Shown here: piece after piece, positions 38,175 through 50,652 of the stretch
Numbering within the stretch: position 1 is the stretch's first letter
Layout: each line of letters starts with the position of its first letter
Assembly: GCF_963675165.1 (NCBI RefSeq)
Contig: NC_087393.1
Coordinates: forward strand, 955,002 to 1,019,001
Origin: Halichondria panicea
Lineage: Eukaryota > Porifera > Demospongiae > Suberitida > Halichondriidae
DNA: 64,000 nt
Direction of reading: 5' to 3'
The notes under the pieces: generated by a model
The model's database searches: none
Told to the model about the DNA's origin: nothing
The model's input: the letters and a program-made list of their open reading frames with translations, nothing else
Position numbers and translations under genes: made by a program

Positions 38175-38226
38175 AGTAGCCTATATAAGATGGCACAGTA
38201 TACTGTGCCATCTTATATAGGCTACT
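38175..38226. repeat. Perfect 52-bp palindrome
   Basis: agtagcctatataagatggc then acagta is followed with no loop by its exact reverse complement. Located 240 bp after DJ-1; no equivalent was seen after the DJ-1 duplicate. Confidence 0.9.
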
Positions 38227-38704
38227 GCAGACTTTCACACAACTCAAAGGGAATATGTACATACTCTACTTGCACAGCATTCAATCATCACTCCTACTCA
38301 TTTATGCGATGCTCGAGGTCAACAAGCTGCTTCCGAAAAAATCCAGCAACTCCTTCCTGTTTGGATTTGATTCACTACATATATGCAGCAGTAGTTAGAC
38401 CCGGATAAAATGTATGGATAGTAAGTACAGGCCCTCAGCTCCCTATCAAGTTTCATTGCAAAAATGAAGCAAGCAAGAAGTTAGCTGAGCTACCATCGCA
38501 ATCACTTCAGTCAGAGTCGATGTACCGTATATACACCTGGAAAATTTGGGTGAATGAGCCATTTGAACAAACTTGGCGGTTTTTAATTTAACGTCTCTAC
38601 AGCAATGACATTGTTTCCACCATTAATTGGCAGCTGCAATTTGGTAAAAATGTTCCAGGTATATAATTATAATAAGGGGTTTGGATTTTGCAGGCCACAC
38701 ATGG

Positions 38705-39899
38705 TATGGCGCTCCATTTGTTTCATTATTCAATAGTGAAAAATATTGTCAATGGCGAAATATGTTGACAATGATGTAATGGGATTGTCAATACTTGGGT
38801 TACCTATTGTCAATGATTATCCGATTCATTGTCAATAACTATCGTCATGTTTGTCAATAATTGGGTTGCCTGTTGTCAATGATTATCTGATTCATTGTCA
38901 ATAATATTGTCATGTTTGTCAATAATTGTTGGAATTATTGTCAATAATTATCATCATTATTGTCAATGATTGCTCAATTTTATTGTCAATAATATCGTCA
39001 TGTTTGTCAATAATTGTTGTCAATAATTATCATCATTATTGTCAATGATTGCTCAATTTTGTTGTCAACATTTATTGTCAATGATTGTTCAAAGTATTGC
39101 CAATAATTATTTACCCGTTTTTATTCAATGTCCCTGCTCCATTCCGGAATGGGTCACCATATTTTACTGCGCATGCGCATGAACTACCAAGAGCCACGTG
39201 GGAGGAGTTGACTCACTGTACACGTACACAAAAAGACCAGAGATTAAAGACTTACCGCAATTAACTCACGACCTCCCCAGAACACGTACTGCAGGAAGCT
39301 TTAGCAAGGGTCTTGAAATCGAATGGCAGCCAACGAGCAGGAAGCTCAGGTAAAATAACTCTGATATATATAAGCTTCCTGCAGTACGTGTTCTGGGGAG
39401 GTCGTGAGTTAATTGCAGTAAGTCTTTAATCTCTGGTCTTTTTGTGTACGTGTACAGTGAGTCAACTCCTGCCACGTGGCTCTTGGTAGTTCATGCGCAT
39501 GCGCAGTAAAATATGGTGACCCATTCCGGAATGGAGCAGGGACATCGAATAAAAAGGGGTGAAAACATCATGATAATTATTGGCAATACTTTGAACAATC
39601 ATTGACAATAAATGATGATAATTATTGACAATAAAATTGAGCAATCATTGACAATAATGATCATAATTATTGACAACAATTATTGACAAACATGACGATA
39701 TTATTGACAATGAATCAGATAATCATTGACAACAGGCAACCCAATTATTGACAACATCACGATAGTTTATTGACAATGAATCAGATAATTATTGACAATA
39801 GGCACCCAATTATTGACAATCACATTACATCATTGTCAACATATTTCGCCATTGACAATATTTTTCACTATTGAATAATGAAACAAATGGAGCGCCATA
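38705..39899. mobile_element. 1.2-kb foldback transposon with internal tandem repeats
   Basis: Outer ends are tatggcgctccatttgtttc and the inverse. Inverted arms run from 38705 to about 39301 and from about 39372 to 39899, with a ~70-bp spacer. Both arms carry many copies of a ttattgtcaataat-like unit, and both contain ggaatgggtcaccatatttt and ctcacgacctccccagaaca. The left arm is longer because it has more units. No ORF of substance. Its right edge cuts off a pseudogene copy of the seven-helix gene's first exon. Confidence 0.88.
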
Positions 39900-39902
39900 T
39901 AG

Positions 39903-40099
39903 CTTATTAGTAGGAAAAAAGCTTGATGCAAATTCACCAAGTTTTGTGGCCTGTTCAAAAAAGAGCTCTCATCCTCAGGTAGTCGCTGCTATTGATACAG
40001 TCGCTGATATTGCTTGATGGCACTGCTGCAGAGCTGTCAGCTACAGCCACTCCACTACTGACAAACAAAATAGCCAGTAATTTAAACAATGCACTGCAT
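39903..40099 (-). pseudogene. Truncated third copy of the seven-helix gene's exon 1
   Basis: It matches the 5' half of exon 1 at 62672-62184 and also ~100 bp of its upstream DNA (to about 40205). It begins ATG CAG TGC ATT GTT, but an extra T makes the next codon TAA. Homology ends at the codons for FFPTNK, where the foldback element begins. Not functional. Confidence 0.82.
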
Positions 40100-40215
40100 C
40101 TCTCACTCCTGCTGTGCAAATACTGATTTACAGTACCGGTATCTACTGACTCTATTAATGTAGCAGAGTTTGCTATAAAAATACTTGATTTACCAGAATA
40201 AAAATATGATCATCA

Positions 40216-40422
40216 TACCGTATAGCTGGTAATTTTCGTGGGGTAAAATATTCGTGGTTTTCGTGGTTGGAGGTCTGACCACGAATATTTTACCCACGAA
40301 TGAAGCGACCTTGCCTACCTTTACCTACAATCCAAGCAGCAACCACGAAAATATTATCCACGAAATGTCTCATTGCTGAACCACGAATATTTTGTCCCCC
40401 GAAAATTACCCGCTATACGGTA
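40216..40422. mobile_element. MITE, taccgtatagc family
   Basis: Ends taccgtatagctggtaattt and aaaattacccgctatacggta in inverse orientation. Inner repeats of ccacgaatattttac lie in both directions. Same terminal family as 7186-7457. Confidence 0.75.
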
Positions 40423-40440
40423 ATTATATATACATGCTAG

Positions 40441-40491
40441 TAGCCTCGATTCCAGGCCGCCCTCTGGTGAGAGGGGCTGGGATCGAGGCTA
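40441..40491. mobile_element. 51-bp mini-element of the tagcctcga (Mutator-like) family with perfect target duplication
   Basis: Starts tagcctcgattccaggcc and ends gctgggatcgaggcta. It is flanked by ACATGCTAG on both sides (40432-40440 and 40492-40500). Confidence 0.88.
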
Positions 40492-40923
40492 ACATGCTAG
40501 CTACTTTGAGGTTAATTAGAGACGACAGTGATCACATGCACCACTGTAGGCCTTGCTCAAAATTTTGCCTATTAGTCTAGTCTCCAAGTGTCATGCATTT
40601 TACCTAGTCTTTCCCATTAGTCTCAAAATCATCAAGAGAATTATACTGCAACATCGCAGACACTTCTATATATAATCTTCTAAAGAACTATTATTGGTGA
40701 AAGAAATCTTTAAATTTGCCATTCGTTGCTAACTCTTCACACACTTGCTCAACTTTGTTTTTCTAACAACCTACTTGTATATTGAATTTCCAAATTTTTT
40801 TGTGGCATGCAAAATGTAGTATTTTGTAACATCACCTTGATCACACAAAAATTAATTAATTATTCAGTTACATTCACGCTCAATGTGGAAGTAGAAAATA
40901 AAGCTTAGGATCATAATTATTCA

Positions 40924-43900
40924 CTAACTCTTCTCTTTTTTTTTTAGGAGAGGGGTAGTTTCACTAGTAGTAGTACTACTAGCCTTAAGTTTGTCCCCAC
41001 GTCCATTTCTCTTGATCTTCTGGACAATTCCTTCTTCCATTAACTGGAAAATTTGAGTCATATGTTCCTCTATTCTGTTCCTTATAACTGTATCATTGTT
41101 ATCTTTTCCAATGCATTGCATAATCCTTGTCCAGAATATCCCTGAGATTGACGCAAAGAGAGAGGGGATGAGAGCCGCAAGGAAGGTCAGTATGCCGCGA
41201 TTGTTTCGGTACTCCTGGTTCAAAGTTATATAGATGTACATGAATGAAACAAAAACACCAATACCAGCGGCCAGTACACAAACCAAAGCAATAAGGAGAA
41301 AAAAGTAACATAAACATACACACCATGTGATATTATTGTTTTTCTGTACAATTTTTGGCTGATCGTCCATACCATTTTCTGGTTGTTGTTCTTCCAAAGA
41401 GCTGAAGGTTGGTGTTGGATTATTTTGTGCTTTTGTTTGTGCGTTTTTCGGTGTTGCAATACGGTCGGTCGGACCTCTTGCTGGTGGTAGTGTTTTGTGG
41501 AAAACTTTAAGGATCACAGCAAAGAATGATATCAGTGCAAAGAGGCTTGTAACGTACAAGAGAAGAAGTGAGCCGGTTTCCACAGGAGCAGCTATGGCTC
41601 CAATGAACATATAAATAGAATTGAAAAGTGCAAGTTGAGTGAACAACGTTACAGCAAAAATAGCAAAACCATGAAGGAAGATCTTTCCACATATCAAACC
41701 AGTATTCTTACAGTCCCGAAAGCCAAAACAGTTTATATTATGCCAAGAATTTTCAATACTGTTGAACCGAAAAACAACAACTATTGCTGTTCCGATGTCT
41801 GCCGCAAGAAAAATTCCCATACCAATAGCCATCAGGATAAAAGCTGTGTAGATATCACTATAGTGTGTAGGTGGCGTTGTCAAGCCATTGATAAGAGCCA
41901 AGATATTGCAGAAGATTAACAATAGAATAATCGGCACAATCAATACAAGAGTTGCCCAGACAAAGTATCGTAGATTTTGTTCAGTCATTTTTCTTTTAAA
42001 TCGTTCATACATACTAGCCAATAGCAAAGGAATGGAAAACACACTTGATATCTCCAACAGTCCAAAGGCAATACACAACAGTGTCCTTAAACGCAAGAAG
42101 TTGGGAACTTCATCAAATATACAGTAGTCACTGGGATTGCTTGAATTAAAAACGTACACTGAGTATCCACTTTCAATTGTCGAGTCAATTCCCTTTGTTA
42201 TCACAGAATTACGATGTATAGCATACGTGAGAAGCTGCAGTAGTGTGGTGTGGAATAAGATAAACCCTTTTAAACTAGAGCACTAAAGTGCAAACCCTCG
42301 GCTGGTGACATGACATGATTATAAAGAAACCAGAAGAGTTATATAATGCAGTGCATGTAGTGATGAATAATTATCATGTATGACTTATTGAACTGTGTAG
42401 CACAGCAACTCAGGAGCTAAACCAGACTGGAGGCATGCTAAAACATTTGAGAACAGGATATTTATATGCACTGTAGACTAGGATCACAGCAAAGAAGCCT
42501 GGAGTCTCATGCAGAGAAGTATGGCTCCTGGAGTAGGATCCCAGAGTCACAGAGACAAACCAGACACAATTCTAGCTTTCTATTCTTTTCCACAAACAAT
42601 CAGTAATTATTGGCTTATGTTTCGAATAATAACCGCACCTAATTATAATGGTTTATGTTTCAAATAATAGCCGCGTTTAGTAGTAGAAGAGGAAGAGGGA
42701 TATTGGTACGGAAGTACCCTCGTGTAACATCCATGTTACCCGCGGTTTAATCGAGGCTGTGTCAACAAGCTAAAGCTGTAGATGGGCGTGGTCCGGCTAG
42801 GCCAAGCTGATGGCCTATTTCTAGTTCTACACACAGTGTACCACAAGCATATATGCTCAGTCTGTGCAACTCACTCATATTTAAAGGTCTATACCTATTT
42901 TAGCAGTTATAACCAGCACACTTACATGTTTTAGCAATACAAGACTATAAATAGCAGCTGTTTGCCTAAAACTTTCCTTCTTCTATCTATGCTGGAATGT
43001 CCCTTTTTACTGGGTGTGCATGGTCAGTCATTAGCAAGTACAACACATGGCTCACAGACTGGGCGTGTTGAAAAAGATTATGTCTCGAGAAAACACAATT
43101 TTCTTATTTTGAGCGAGTTACCCAGCAAAATAGCCTCGTTTATAGGGCGTAACACGGATAGTTTTCGAGGTTTTACTGCAGATTCAATGTAAAGTGAACT
43201 GCTTCCGTTACCAATCCCTCTTACTCTTCTATCTATGGTAGTACGCAAAAAGCTTCTTAGGTTTAGCTCGCCTTTTCTGCGAAACAAAGACTTCTTTGCA
43301 AAATCTGCCAAATTTTAAGCCTTAGTTTTAATGCTACAAGTTTCCCTACGTACAAATTGTGATACCTAAATCACCAGGTAAGCCAAACTGAGCGACAGAC
43401 ACACACACACACACAGACAGACTGACAGACTACTGTAACCGAGGCCGCCTATACGCGCCTCGGGTTAATAATTGAATTAAGTCTATTTGAGTTGAGCCCC
43501 AGAAGTTATGTCAAGTATGTTATAGTTATTGACTGGTTGACTAGTAATTATGGCTTATAACCAACCAATGCCGAGGGCGTAGCCCGAGGCTGAGGTTGGT
43601 TATAAACCATAATTACTAGGCAACCAGTCAACAACTGATTTATTTACTGCAAAAACAGCAAAACAGTCATTTGAACATCAATGGAGACAGTCAAGCTTGC
43701 TCTCCCAGCCACTTGTGCCTCAGAATATGCAGTTAGAACAGTTACAGCTGTCAAATATAAGAGCTAGCTACTTCTCCAAGCAGCTAGATTCTACTGGAAG
43801 CCATAAACTTTGACCAGACCCGCCCACCAATATCAGCAGCTGTCGTTTTGCATTGCACAAGTCTACGTCTACCAACACTGCACTGTACTTAGCCTCGGTC

Positions 43901-46334
43901 CCAGGCCGATTTTTCTTTAATAGAACTAAGCGTTCAATTGGAGACGGATCAGCCTGGGGTCGAGGCTACACTGTACTGTACTCCTCTACCTCTGGCCACA
44001 GCTAGCCTTGACTAGAAACACAGAGCAAGAATTGAACTGCAGTGTTTCAGGCCTCATGAACATGTAATAAGTAGCTTAGACTGCTAGCTAGCTCAGGTCA
44101 ATATGACAATAGCACAAAACATAGTCTACAAAAACTTTTGTGTGCTGTATTGCTATTTTACTGTGTACAAATTGTCAAGATGATTCAAAAGTTGAATAGT
44201 GCTTGTAGGAAGTAAAAATATGAGCCATATTCCATACTTCCCTGGGGGAAGTAAAATATGGCTCATATTCACTGGAAATCACCTTGGATACGGAGTGAAT
44301 CAGTAAATAAATATAATTATAGCTCATTTAGGCTGTAATAAATTATGGTTGGCAAGTATGCCAGAGACTTTATAACTTGTTGAAGCGTAATAGAAGAGCT
44401 TTTCAAAGAATCCGATGGTATAATTATGAAACTTCGAAATTGAGTAAACTATGACAAGTTATGACAACGTTATGGAGGCTCAACTCAACTCAAAATTAAT
44501 ATACTTTAGTGTATACATATTTAAGCCGCTCAATGTATATAGCTATACCTACCGTATCAAGAGTACATGAAGGGAGTAAGCAAACTATTCTATATACACA
44601 CCATATAATAATATTATGTTGTTCTCTCTATGTCCAAACACTTGTATACTAAACGGTGTGGGTTAATTGACATGACCATGTATGGCTAAGGCACGCGGGC
44701 TATGAATGTGGTAGAGTAATAATGTAGCATTAGTAGCTGCATCTTGACAAGGAAATGTCTACAATAATCAAAAACTCTACCACATGTGCTTGTGCAATAC
44801 ATGTACCGTATAGCGGGAAATTTTCACGGGTGCTATTTGGCTCCAGAGCCCTCAGTAGAAATTTTTGTGGGTTCTAATATTCGCCTTTCAATGCCACCCA
44901 CCAATAACTTCGCATATGAAATACTGGTGCGTGGCTAGTTAATTTTAGCGTATATTGCTCTGCTCTCGAAAGACGCGAAATTGCACCTCTCATGAATCCT
45001 ATAGGCCCTCTTAACTATCCTCAAACTGCTCTAACATTAATTTTTGCGGTCTGATTCTTTTTTCTAGCCGTTGTCAAGGCATTTACACAAATTTGAGTAC
45101 TATTATTGTAGCTCATCAGCATAATTATTCTTTTGCAGGTAGGCCTTCCTAACCACTCCAAGTGAACTAGCTGTCTGAATCTTAATACCGGTCCGAAATA
45201 GGTATGTAATTTCATACAATGCGTTCACAACTTATAATATTTTTCACCATTATTTTAGCTATGAAGTACAAGTTCAAAGGACTGTAGTAAAGACTCATAA
45301 TTAACTGGATACATGCATGCAAGTTTTGCAAACACTTCTGAACACTTTTGTTTCATTTTCAGTTACTATAATTATGCTATAGCGCTATATAGACTCGTCA
45401 TTATTTTTGTTATTGTTTATTGTTTTATGAGATTGAAATGGTGTTAATTGGAATGATTAATAACACGTGTCAAAATGACCCGCTAGAAGTGGGTCAAATC
45501 GACACACCTTCAATTTGACACACGTGTATGTCATTTGGAGGGACAATCAAATGACACGCGTGTCAGTGTTGAAACAACCCACTTGTTTTTACAGTGTAAC
45601 CACACTGTTTGAGTGTGGTTGTATATAGAGCCACTTGAGATGTGGGTGTTTTATACACACATGCATGGTATGCAGAAAGTCAGACACAACAATTTATACC
45701 TAAATTTATACCTACAAAATATCCCATGTACGCTTGCACCAAAGGCTGAAACTAATTAACAATTTAATCCGCGAAACGTTTCTTTTATAGATCTATATAT
45801 ACCCTCGAAATATACCCACAATACGGTGCAAACTTTAGCACTTACATTAGCTGTCAGATTGTTGAGTAGATGATGACCAGTGCTGTTAGTCACTTTGCAA
45901 TAGTCACTTGGTCCTGAATCTGGGTTAGTTACATTGTCATCACTTGAAAAGCCACAAATCGGGTCAAGAGTAATATCTGTGCAACGTGTCTTGACGTTGT
46001 AAGCAAATAGTGAGAGATAATGAAGTAAGTCACTGCGAATCAGCATCAAGACAGACGAGTCAAGCCATTGATAGGTCACTGTATCGTTAGAGTTAATAAA
46101 GTGGTAGGTGACATTAATCGAAATACTCGCTTGTTTATTAGTAGGAAAGAAAGCTCGATGCAAATTCACCAAGTTTTGTGACCTGTTCAGAAGAGATTTT
46201 TCAATCTTCAGGTAATCGCTGCTATCGATACAGTCGCTGATTTTGCTTGAAGGCACTGCTGCAGAGCTGTCAGCTGCTGTAGCCACTCCACTGCTGACAA
46301 ACAAAATAGCTAGTAATATATCAATGCACTGCAT
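40924..46334 (-). CDS. Unrecognised ectodomain plus seven-helix membrane protein, copy I
   Basis: Exon 1 is 46334-45846 (163 codons) and exon 2 is 42234-40924 (436 codons plus stop), joined in phase 0, 599 aa. Exon 1 has a signal peptide (MQCIDILLAILFVSSGVATA) and a ~140-residue ectodomain with several N-glycosylation sequons and Cys residues (DCIDSSDYLKIEKSLLNRSQ; PICGFSSDD). Exon 2 has about seven hydrophobic helices, for example TLLCIAFGLLEISSVFSIPL, FVWATLVLIVPIILLLIFCN, GSLLLLYVTSLFALISFFAV and GILTFLAALIPSLFASISGI, with a long loop between helices 5 and 6 and a polar C-tail. No GPCR or channel motif was recognised. Copy II at 59124-62672 keeps the same exon lengths and splice phases, which supports the model. 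The 3.6-kb intron contains hairpins and MITEs. Confidence 0.78.
43531..43634. repeat. Imperfect inverted repeat (~100 bp) in the seven-helix intron
   Basis: gactggttgactagtaatta then tggcttataaccaacc pairs with ggttggttataaaccataat then tactaggcaaccagtc around gccgagggcgtagcccgaggc. Probably a MITE. A separate hairpin (ccatattccatacttcccc with an inverse partner) lies at about 44215-44275. Confidence 0.65.
43890..43968. mobile_element. 79-bp element of the tagcctcga family with 9-bp target duplication
   Basis: Starts tagcctcggtcccaggcc and ends cctggggtcgaggcta. It is flanked by CACTGTACT at 43881-43889 and 43969-43977. Inside the intron of the seven-helix gene copy I. Confidence 0.85.
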
Positions 46335-47384
46335 CTCTTCACTGCAAATACTGCTTTACACTACCTGCATGTAGAATTATAGTCACAGGATCACATGTTT
46401 GCTATAAAAACTAGATTTACTATATCAACAATCTTAATTAAATTACTGTGGGGACCCTTAAGGCTGTGTACAGCTTGCATAGACCTATAGTCTCCAATCC
46501 AGGCCCATTAAAATAAGGCCTGGTATACCTATTGCATGGGTAATAGTGCACATGCGCTTCAATTACCTAGTACTACGATTGTAAAACCTTAGCGTATTTT
46601 AATCGACCTGGAATTGAGGCTACTCACTATAGCTATAATAAAGGTCATGCAATCAGTAAAAATCGTCTCAATCCGAGGCTAGCATATATAGACCTTGCAA
46701 AATACTAGATGCATGCTAGCATAATTATGAGACTAATGTAGTTACTATATATGCATGCACTGCATGAACACTGAGAATTATGCCAGCCTATAATAATTGT
46801 ATAAATTATACCCGCATAAAAAAGATCAAAATGTAGAGAACCATCTATCTGATCAACAGCAGGTACTATTGTTTCAACTGTTGAAGCTGATCAAGTCCCA
46901 ATGGCTTTGTTTTACTAGATCAATCAATCTTGCTGGTTGACCCTCACAGGCTTCAGAAACACTATCACATTCACCACAGCAATGTGTGTATGCTTTTCTT
47001 TGTGTTTGTCACAGTACATTGTCTTTATGCTCAAACTCTTACTCACACATTTAGTACTTGAACAAGGTCTTGGTTCTACCCTCTCTCCAGCTCCACTCAG
47101 TGTGGTTTTAATTCAGTGCAGCATTTGCATTCTTCAGACCTGCATGCAGGTAGACATTGTAGCACAGTGAAAATAATGCATGAAAACTATAACTATAACT
47201 ATAGGGTGTATGCCATAGTATTATTATATTCACAGGAGTGCTTATGTACTCCTGATATTCACAAATTAATGTGACAATCAAGAGTTCATAATGAACTCTT
47301 GGTACAATTAAAAATCCCGCACATGCGCACAAAAGGAATCCCCAGGGAATTTCCCCCTTGGTCTAAGTCAGCATCTTGGTGGGC
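46335..47384. other. Promoter-side spacer of the seven-helix gene, copy I
   Basis: No gene seen. It contains an aged tagcctc-family element at about 46488-46622 (inverted ggcctggta/cctggaattgaggcta), AT-rich DNA, and at 47310-47384 a stretch (ccccagggaatttccccctt) matching 62890-62925 upstream of copy II. Copy II's divergent spacer is only 359 bp. Confidence 0.5.
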
Positions 47385-48491
47385 TAGCCTCGATCCCAGG
47401 CCGAGTTTTCGCTTTTATAACGGTTAGGCGAACAACTGGGCCTGGTACTAGTTGTCTGCGCATGCGTCAGTCGTTCGTATTCTGACGAATGGATATTCTC
47501 GTTCACTTTCGTGACATTTATATTCTTGTACTATCGTGTACTAGAAGTCAGTTCCCGTTTTATCATTATTGGAATCGATTGGAATGGCTCTTAGTTGAAG
47601 CTTCTCTCTTCTCTGAAGCTTATTCTGAAGACTGAACAACAAGGGAAGAGGTATAAAGCTTTGTCAAGCTTGTTAAGGTCAGATATTTTTGTGTGGGCCC
47701 TATGGCTATGCTATCAAGTGTTGTTCATGTTTGGCAAGATCTACCGGTACGTAGGTAGACTATATATAGTTTCATCATTAATATGGTGGATCAAGTGAAG
47801 AGTGTGAGCTAGAGAACTTGGTGCTGCCATCATCAGCTCGTCGACAATGACACTATAACCGAGAAATTTAATATGTATAGATCTACACATAATTATTTAA
47901 AATGTCTACTTCTCTGTACAGGATCTAGGAGCAATGGCTAATATCCAGCTATCCCAACAGTGCTCCTCTTGGCTATACTAACGGACGAGACTGGACAGTT
48001 TGAGGTAAGGGTTTAACCGTCTTTGGTTTCTTTTAATATTGTCCTATACTCACAGGACTGGAGTATGACCTGCTCATTCGAGCGTTGCTGGGTAGCTCAG
48101 AGACATCAAGAGAATCTATGTTTTCTCAAGCAAAATTTAACTGAGTTACGAGTTGGGGCCTAGAATCACAGAGGTCCAGCAGCCTGCTAAATCTTTTTGA
48201 AATGTAATTTGAAGGCATTCAATCATCCTGAAGTTGCCCTGGGTCACTGTAATTGTGCTGCAGCACAACTGGAAACTCCCCAGGCCTTTGTGAAGCAGCT
48301 CCCTATGTGCATCTTTTGTGTACTCACTCTGTGCATTTTCTGTGTACAAATTTCTATTATTGATTTATTAAATATTTTTGCCGACCACAAATATACAATG
48401 AAAATTTGACGCATGCGCAGACAACTAGTACCAGGCCCAGTTGTTTGCCTAACCGTTATAAAAGCGAAAACTCGGCCTGGGATCGAGGCTA
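47385..48491. mobile_element. 1.1-kb Mutator-like element with ~85-bp TIRs
   Basis: The TIR starts tagcctcgatcccaggccga and extends past actagttgtctgcgcatgcg; the inverse lies at 48410-48491. Flanked by a 10-bp direct repeat CTTGGTGGGC (47375-47384 and 48492-48501). The interior (splice-like motifs, short open stretches) has no recognised transposase, so it is non-autonomous. A sister copy in the opposite internal orientation is at 52006-53094. Confidence 0.85.
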
Positions 48492-48577
48492 CTTGGTGGG
48501 CGTGTTGTGATAAAGCTAGTTGACTGCACTGACTGTACTGATAGACTAAGGCTGTGTGAACATCGGGAGATGACCTA

Positions 48578-48650
48578 TGGAGTTTAAATTGCTAATCACT
48601 GCTCTGTTAATGCTCTCAATCTTCTGTACAAAAGCTGACCAAAGTATAGG
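48578..48650 (+). pseudogene. Exon 1 of the divergent secreted gene, copy I (broken gene)
   Basis: ATGGAGTTT encodes MEFKLLITALLMLSIFCTKA then DQ. This parallels the signal-peptide exon of the right-edge gene (TLLMLSIFCAQTYAEADQ at 63032-63113), with a donor-like gtatag at the same place. The matching second exon is not found until 53686, is frameshifted, and is separated by three transposons, so the gene copy is dead. Confidence 0.7.
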
Positions 48651-48803
48651 ATCAGGGGCGTAGGCAGGAATTTGAGGAAGAGGGGCTAGGGTGTGAAGGA
48701 GCGCCGAAAATTTTCGGCGACCGGAAACCACACCTCCTAATTAATGACTGATTTCCGGGAATAGTTGTTGTACCAGGAGTGTCTGGTTGTGTACGATTTA
48801 TGA

Positions 48804-49888
48804 TAGCCTCGATTCCAAGCCGCTGAGAAAGACGGCCTGGTATACACTGTTTACGCATGCGCCAGAATTACCCAGAATCTGGGTAATCGTAAATTGCAGT
48901 ATATTTATCAGTATTCTTATTCCGCATTAGCTTGTAAAACATTGATATCCGTTTCATTTATAATGATGTCATTGAAAAAAGAAAGTTGTGTAATGGCTGC
49001 TACCTTCTCTTCTGCTCTCGCGTACGCGTTATCCTGTGTTGGAAAACCAGGTCTAGTCTTGAAAGACAAGCAGCTGGAGGCGTTGAAGTGTCTGTACGCT
49101 GGTGTTTATGTGGGTACCGTACCGACCGGCTATGGCAAGTCCCAGAGAGCAAGTCCATCTGCTTTCCAGACACTCCCTTTCTTGATTGATGTGAAGCTTG
49201 ACAGGACCAGTGCACCTCTCTCTGAAAGAAGTGTTGTGATGGTGATTTCTCCTCTTGTTTCTCTGAGTGAAGCCATCTTTAAAGTGTTGGTGTGTCTGTT
49301 CGACGTTCAGTGCCATTCTCTCTGGAAGGAAGTATTGTTGTGACATTTGCCGAAAATTGGTCACAGAGTAAGTACGTGGTATCTGATCCGAGAACTGTGT
49401 GGCCTGAATGTGTTTACAATCCGAGGGACTTGTGTGTATCCGATCCGAGGGACTTGTTGCTTGAGTGTGTATCCGGACTTGTTGCTTGAGTGTGTATTAA
49501 TGGATAGTGCGCTCAATGGTAAATCTATTGTGTAAATCAATAAGTAGTCCTCACATTATGTTACGTCACAGCCACTGTACTTATCCACATTTATTTTTTA
49601 CCCACAGGTTTAACTAATTTCTTATGAGATTAACTTGTCGCCTGAGTGTGTATCCGATCCGAGCCTCAAGTTAATGAATAAATCTACAGAGCTGATGTTT
49701 TGCTTAGCTGTCTCTGTCTACAGTATATACAGAGAGGTAGCCTCTCCTTTTCTGTTCTTTATCACAATAAAATAAAATACTGTTTTAACGTTCAATGAGT
49801 AAAATACGGTAAATAATAAATTAATTGTCCACCCACACGCCAACAGTAAATACCAGGCCCACTATTCAAGGGGCTGGAGTCGAGGCTA
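48804..49888. mobile_element. Mutator-like element carrying a RecQ-like helicase fragment
   Basis: Starts tagcctcgattccaagccgc with ggcctggtatacactgttta inside, and ends accaggcccactattcaagg then ggctggagtcgaggcta. It is flanked by a 9-bp direct repeat GATTTATGA at 48795-48803 and 49889-49897. Ends and target duplication place it in the same family as 47385-48491. Confidence 0.85.
48990..49343 (+). pseudogene. RecQ-like helicase N-terminal fragment within a transposon
   Basis: From MAATFSS it reads KDKQLEALKCLYAGVYVGTV then PTGYGKS, a RecQ-type Q-region and Walker A motif. FQTLPFLIDV and VVMVISPLVSL (motif Ia region) follow. The reading frame ends at 49343. The DEAH box, helicase C-terminal domain and RQC are absent. 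The stretch GKSQRASPSAF differs from the usual GKS.CFQ, which suggests compensated frameshifts. Downstream (49380-49500) are short tandem repeats of gatccgagggacttg. A helicase needs both RecA lobes, so this is a fragment carried by the element. Confidence 0.7.
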
Positions 49889-50652
49889 GATTTATGATGT
49901 TACAATAATTATTTTGTTGTTAATATGCATGAAACATTGCTAATATTTACAGTGCTAACTACATGTACAATGTATATGATAATGTAGCTGATCAGTTACT
50001 TTGCTGGCTCTTCATCAGTACTCAGGCTGGCAGTACTAGAGGCTAGAGCTTGGCAAACTGGCACTAGAGCTTGGCAAGTTGGCACTAGATCTTGGCCTTG
50101 ACTCACGCTTGAGAAATAATGGTCCAGTTTCTGCGACATAGTTGCTGCTCTCAATCAACCTCTGTGGTAGATTATTGATCAGTTGCACAGTGCATTGCGA
50201 TGTGCAAGAAATAGTTTATAGCCACACCTGTTTCAATTAAATGGTGCATGCTAGCCAGCTAGCTAGCTAGCTTAGTTACACTGAAGAATCAAAGTTACTA
50301 GTATAGTATAGAGCTAGCTCTTGGACATGCTGTTTGTCTGCCACTAATCTATACCTGTAATTCCCAGGCTCAGTGAAGACAGTCATCAGAGAAGGTGGGG
50401 CTCTTAGTGTGGTTTTTGCAGAGGAAGGGGGGGCTCCAGCCCCCAAAGCCCTGCCCCTCCCAGGGGCGTAGGCAGGAATTTGAGGAAGGGGGGGCTGAGC
50501 TGTTCGCGCCAGAAACTACTTGGCGCGGAGCGCCGAAAATTCCGGTGACCGGAAGCCACACCCCCTAATTAATGACTCATTGCGCATGTGCAAGAAATAG
50601 CCACACCTTGCTTCAATTAATAATACTGCTAAAGCTAGCTAGCTTAGTTGCA

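Noticed and set aside
48146-48349. Conserved ~67-aa frame in both 1.1-kb elements (also 52148-52351)
   Set aside because: Conservation is explained by the elements being recent copies. No family was recognised and the frame lacks other support.
48985-49343. Working RecQ helicase gene
   Set aside because: It has only the first motifs, a disturbed sequence after GKS, no second helicase lobe, and lies within a TIR element.
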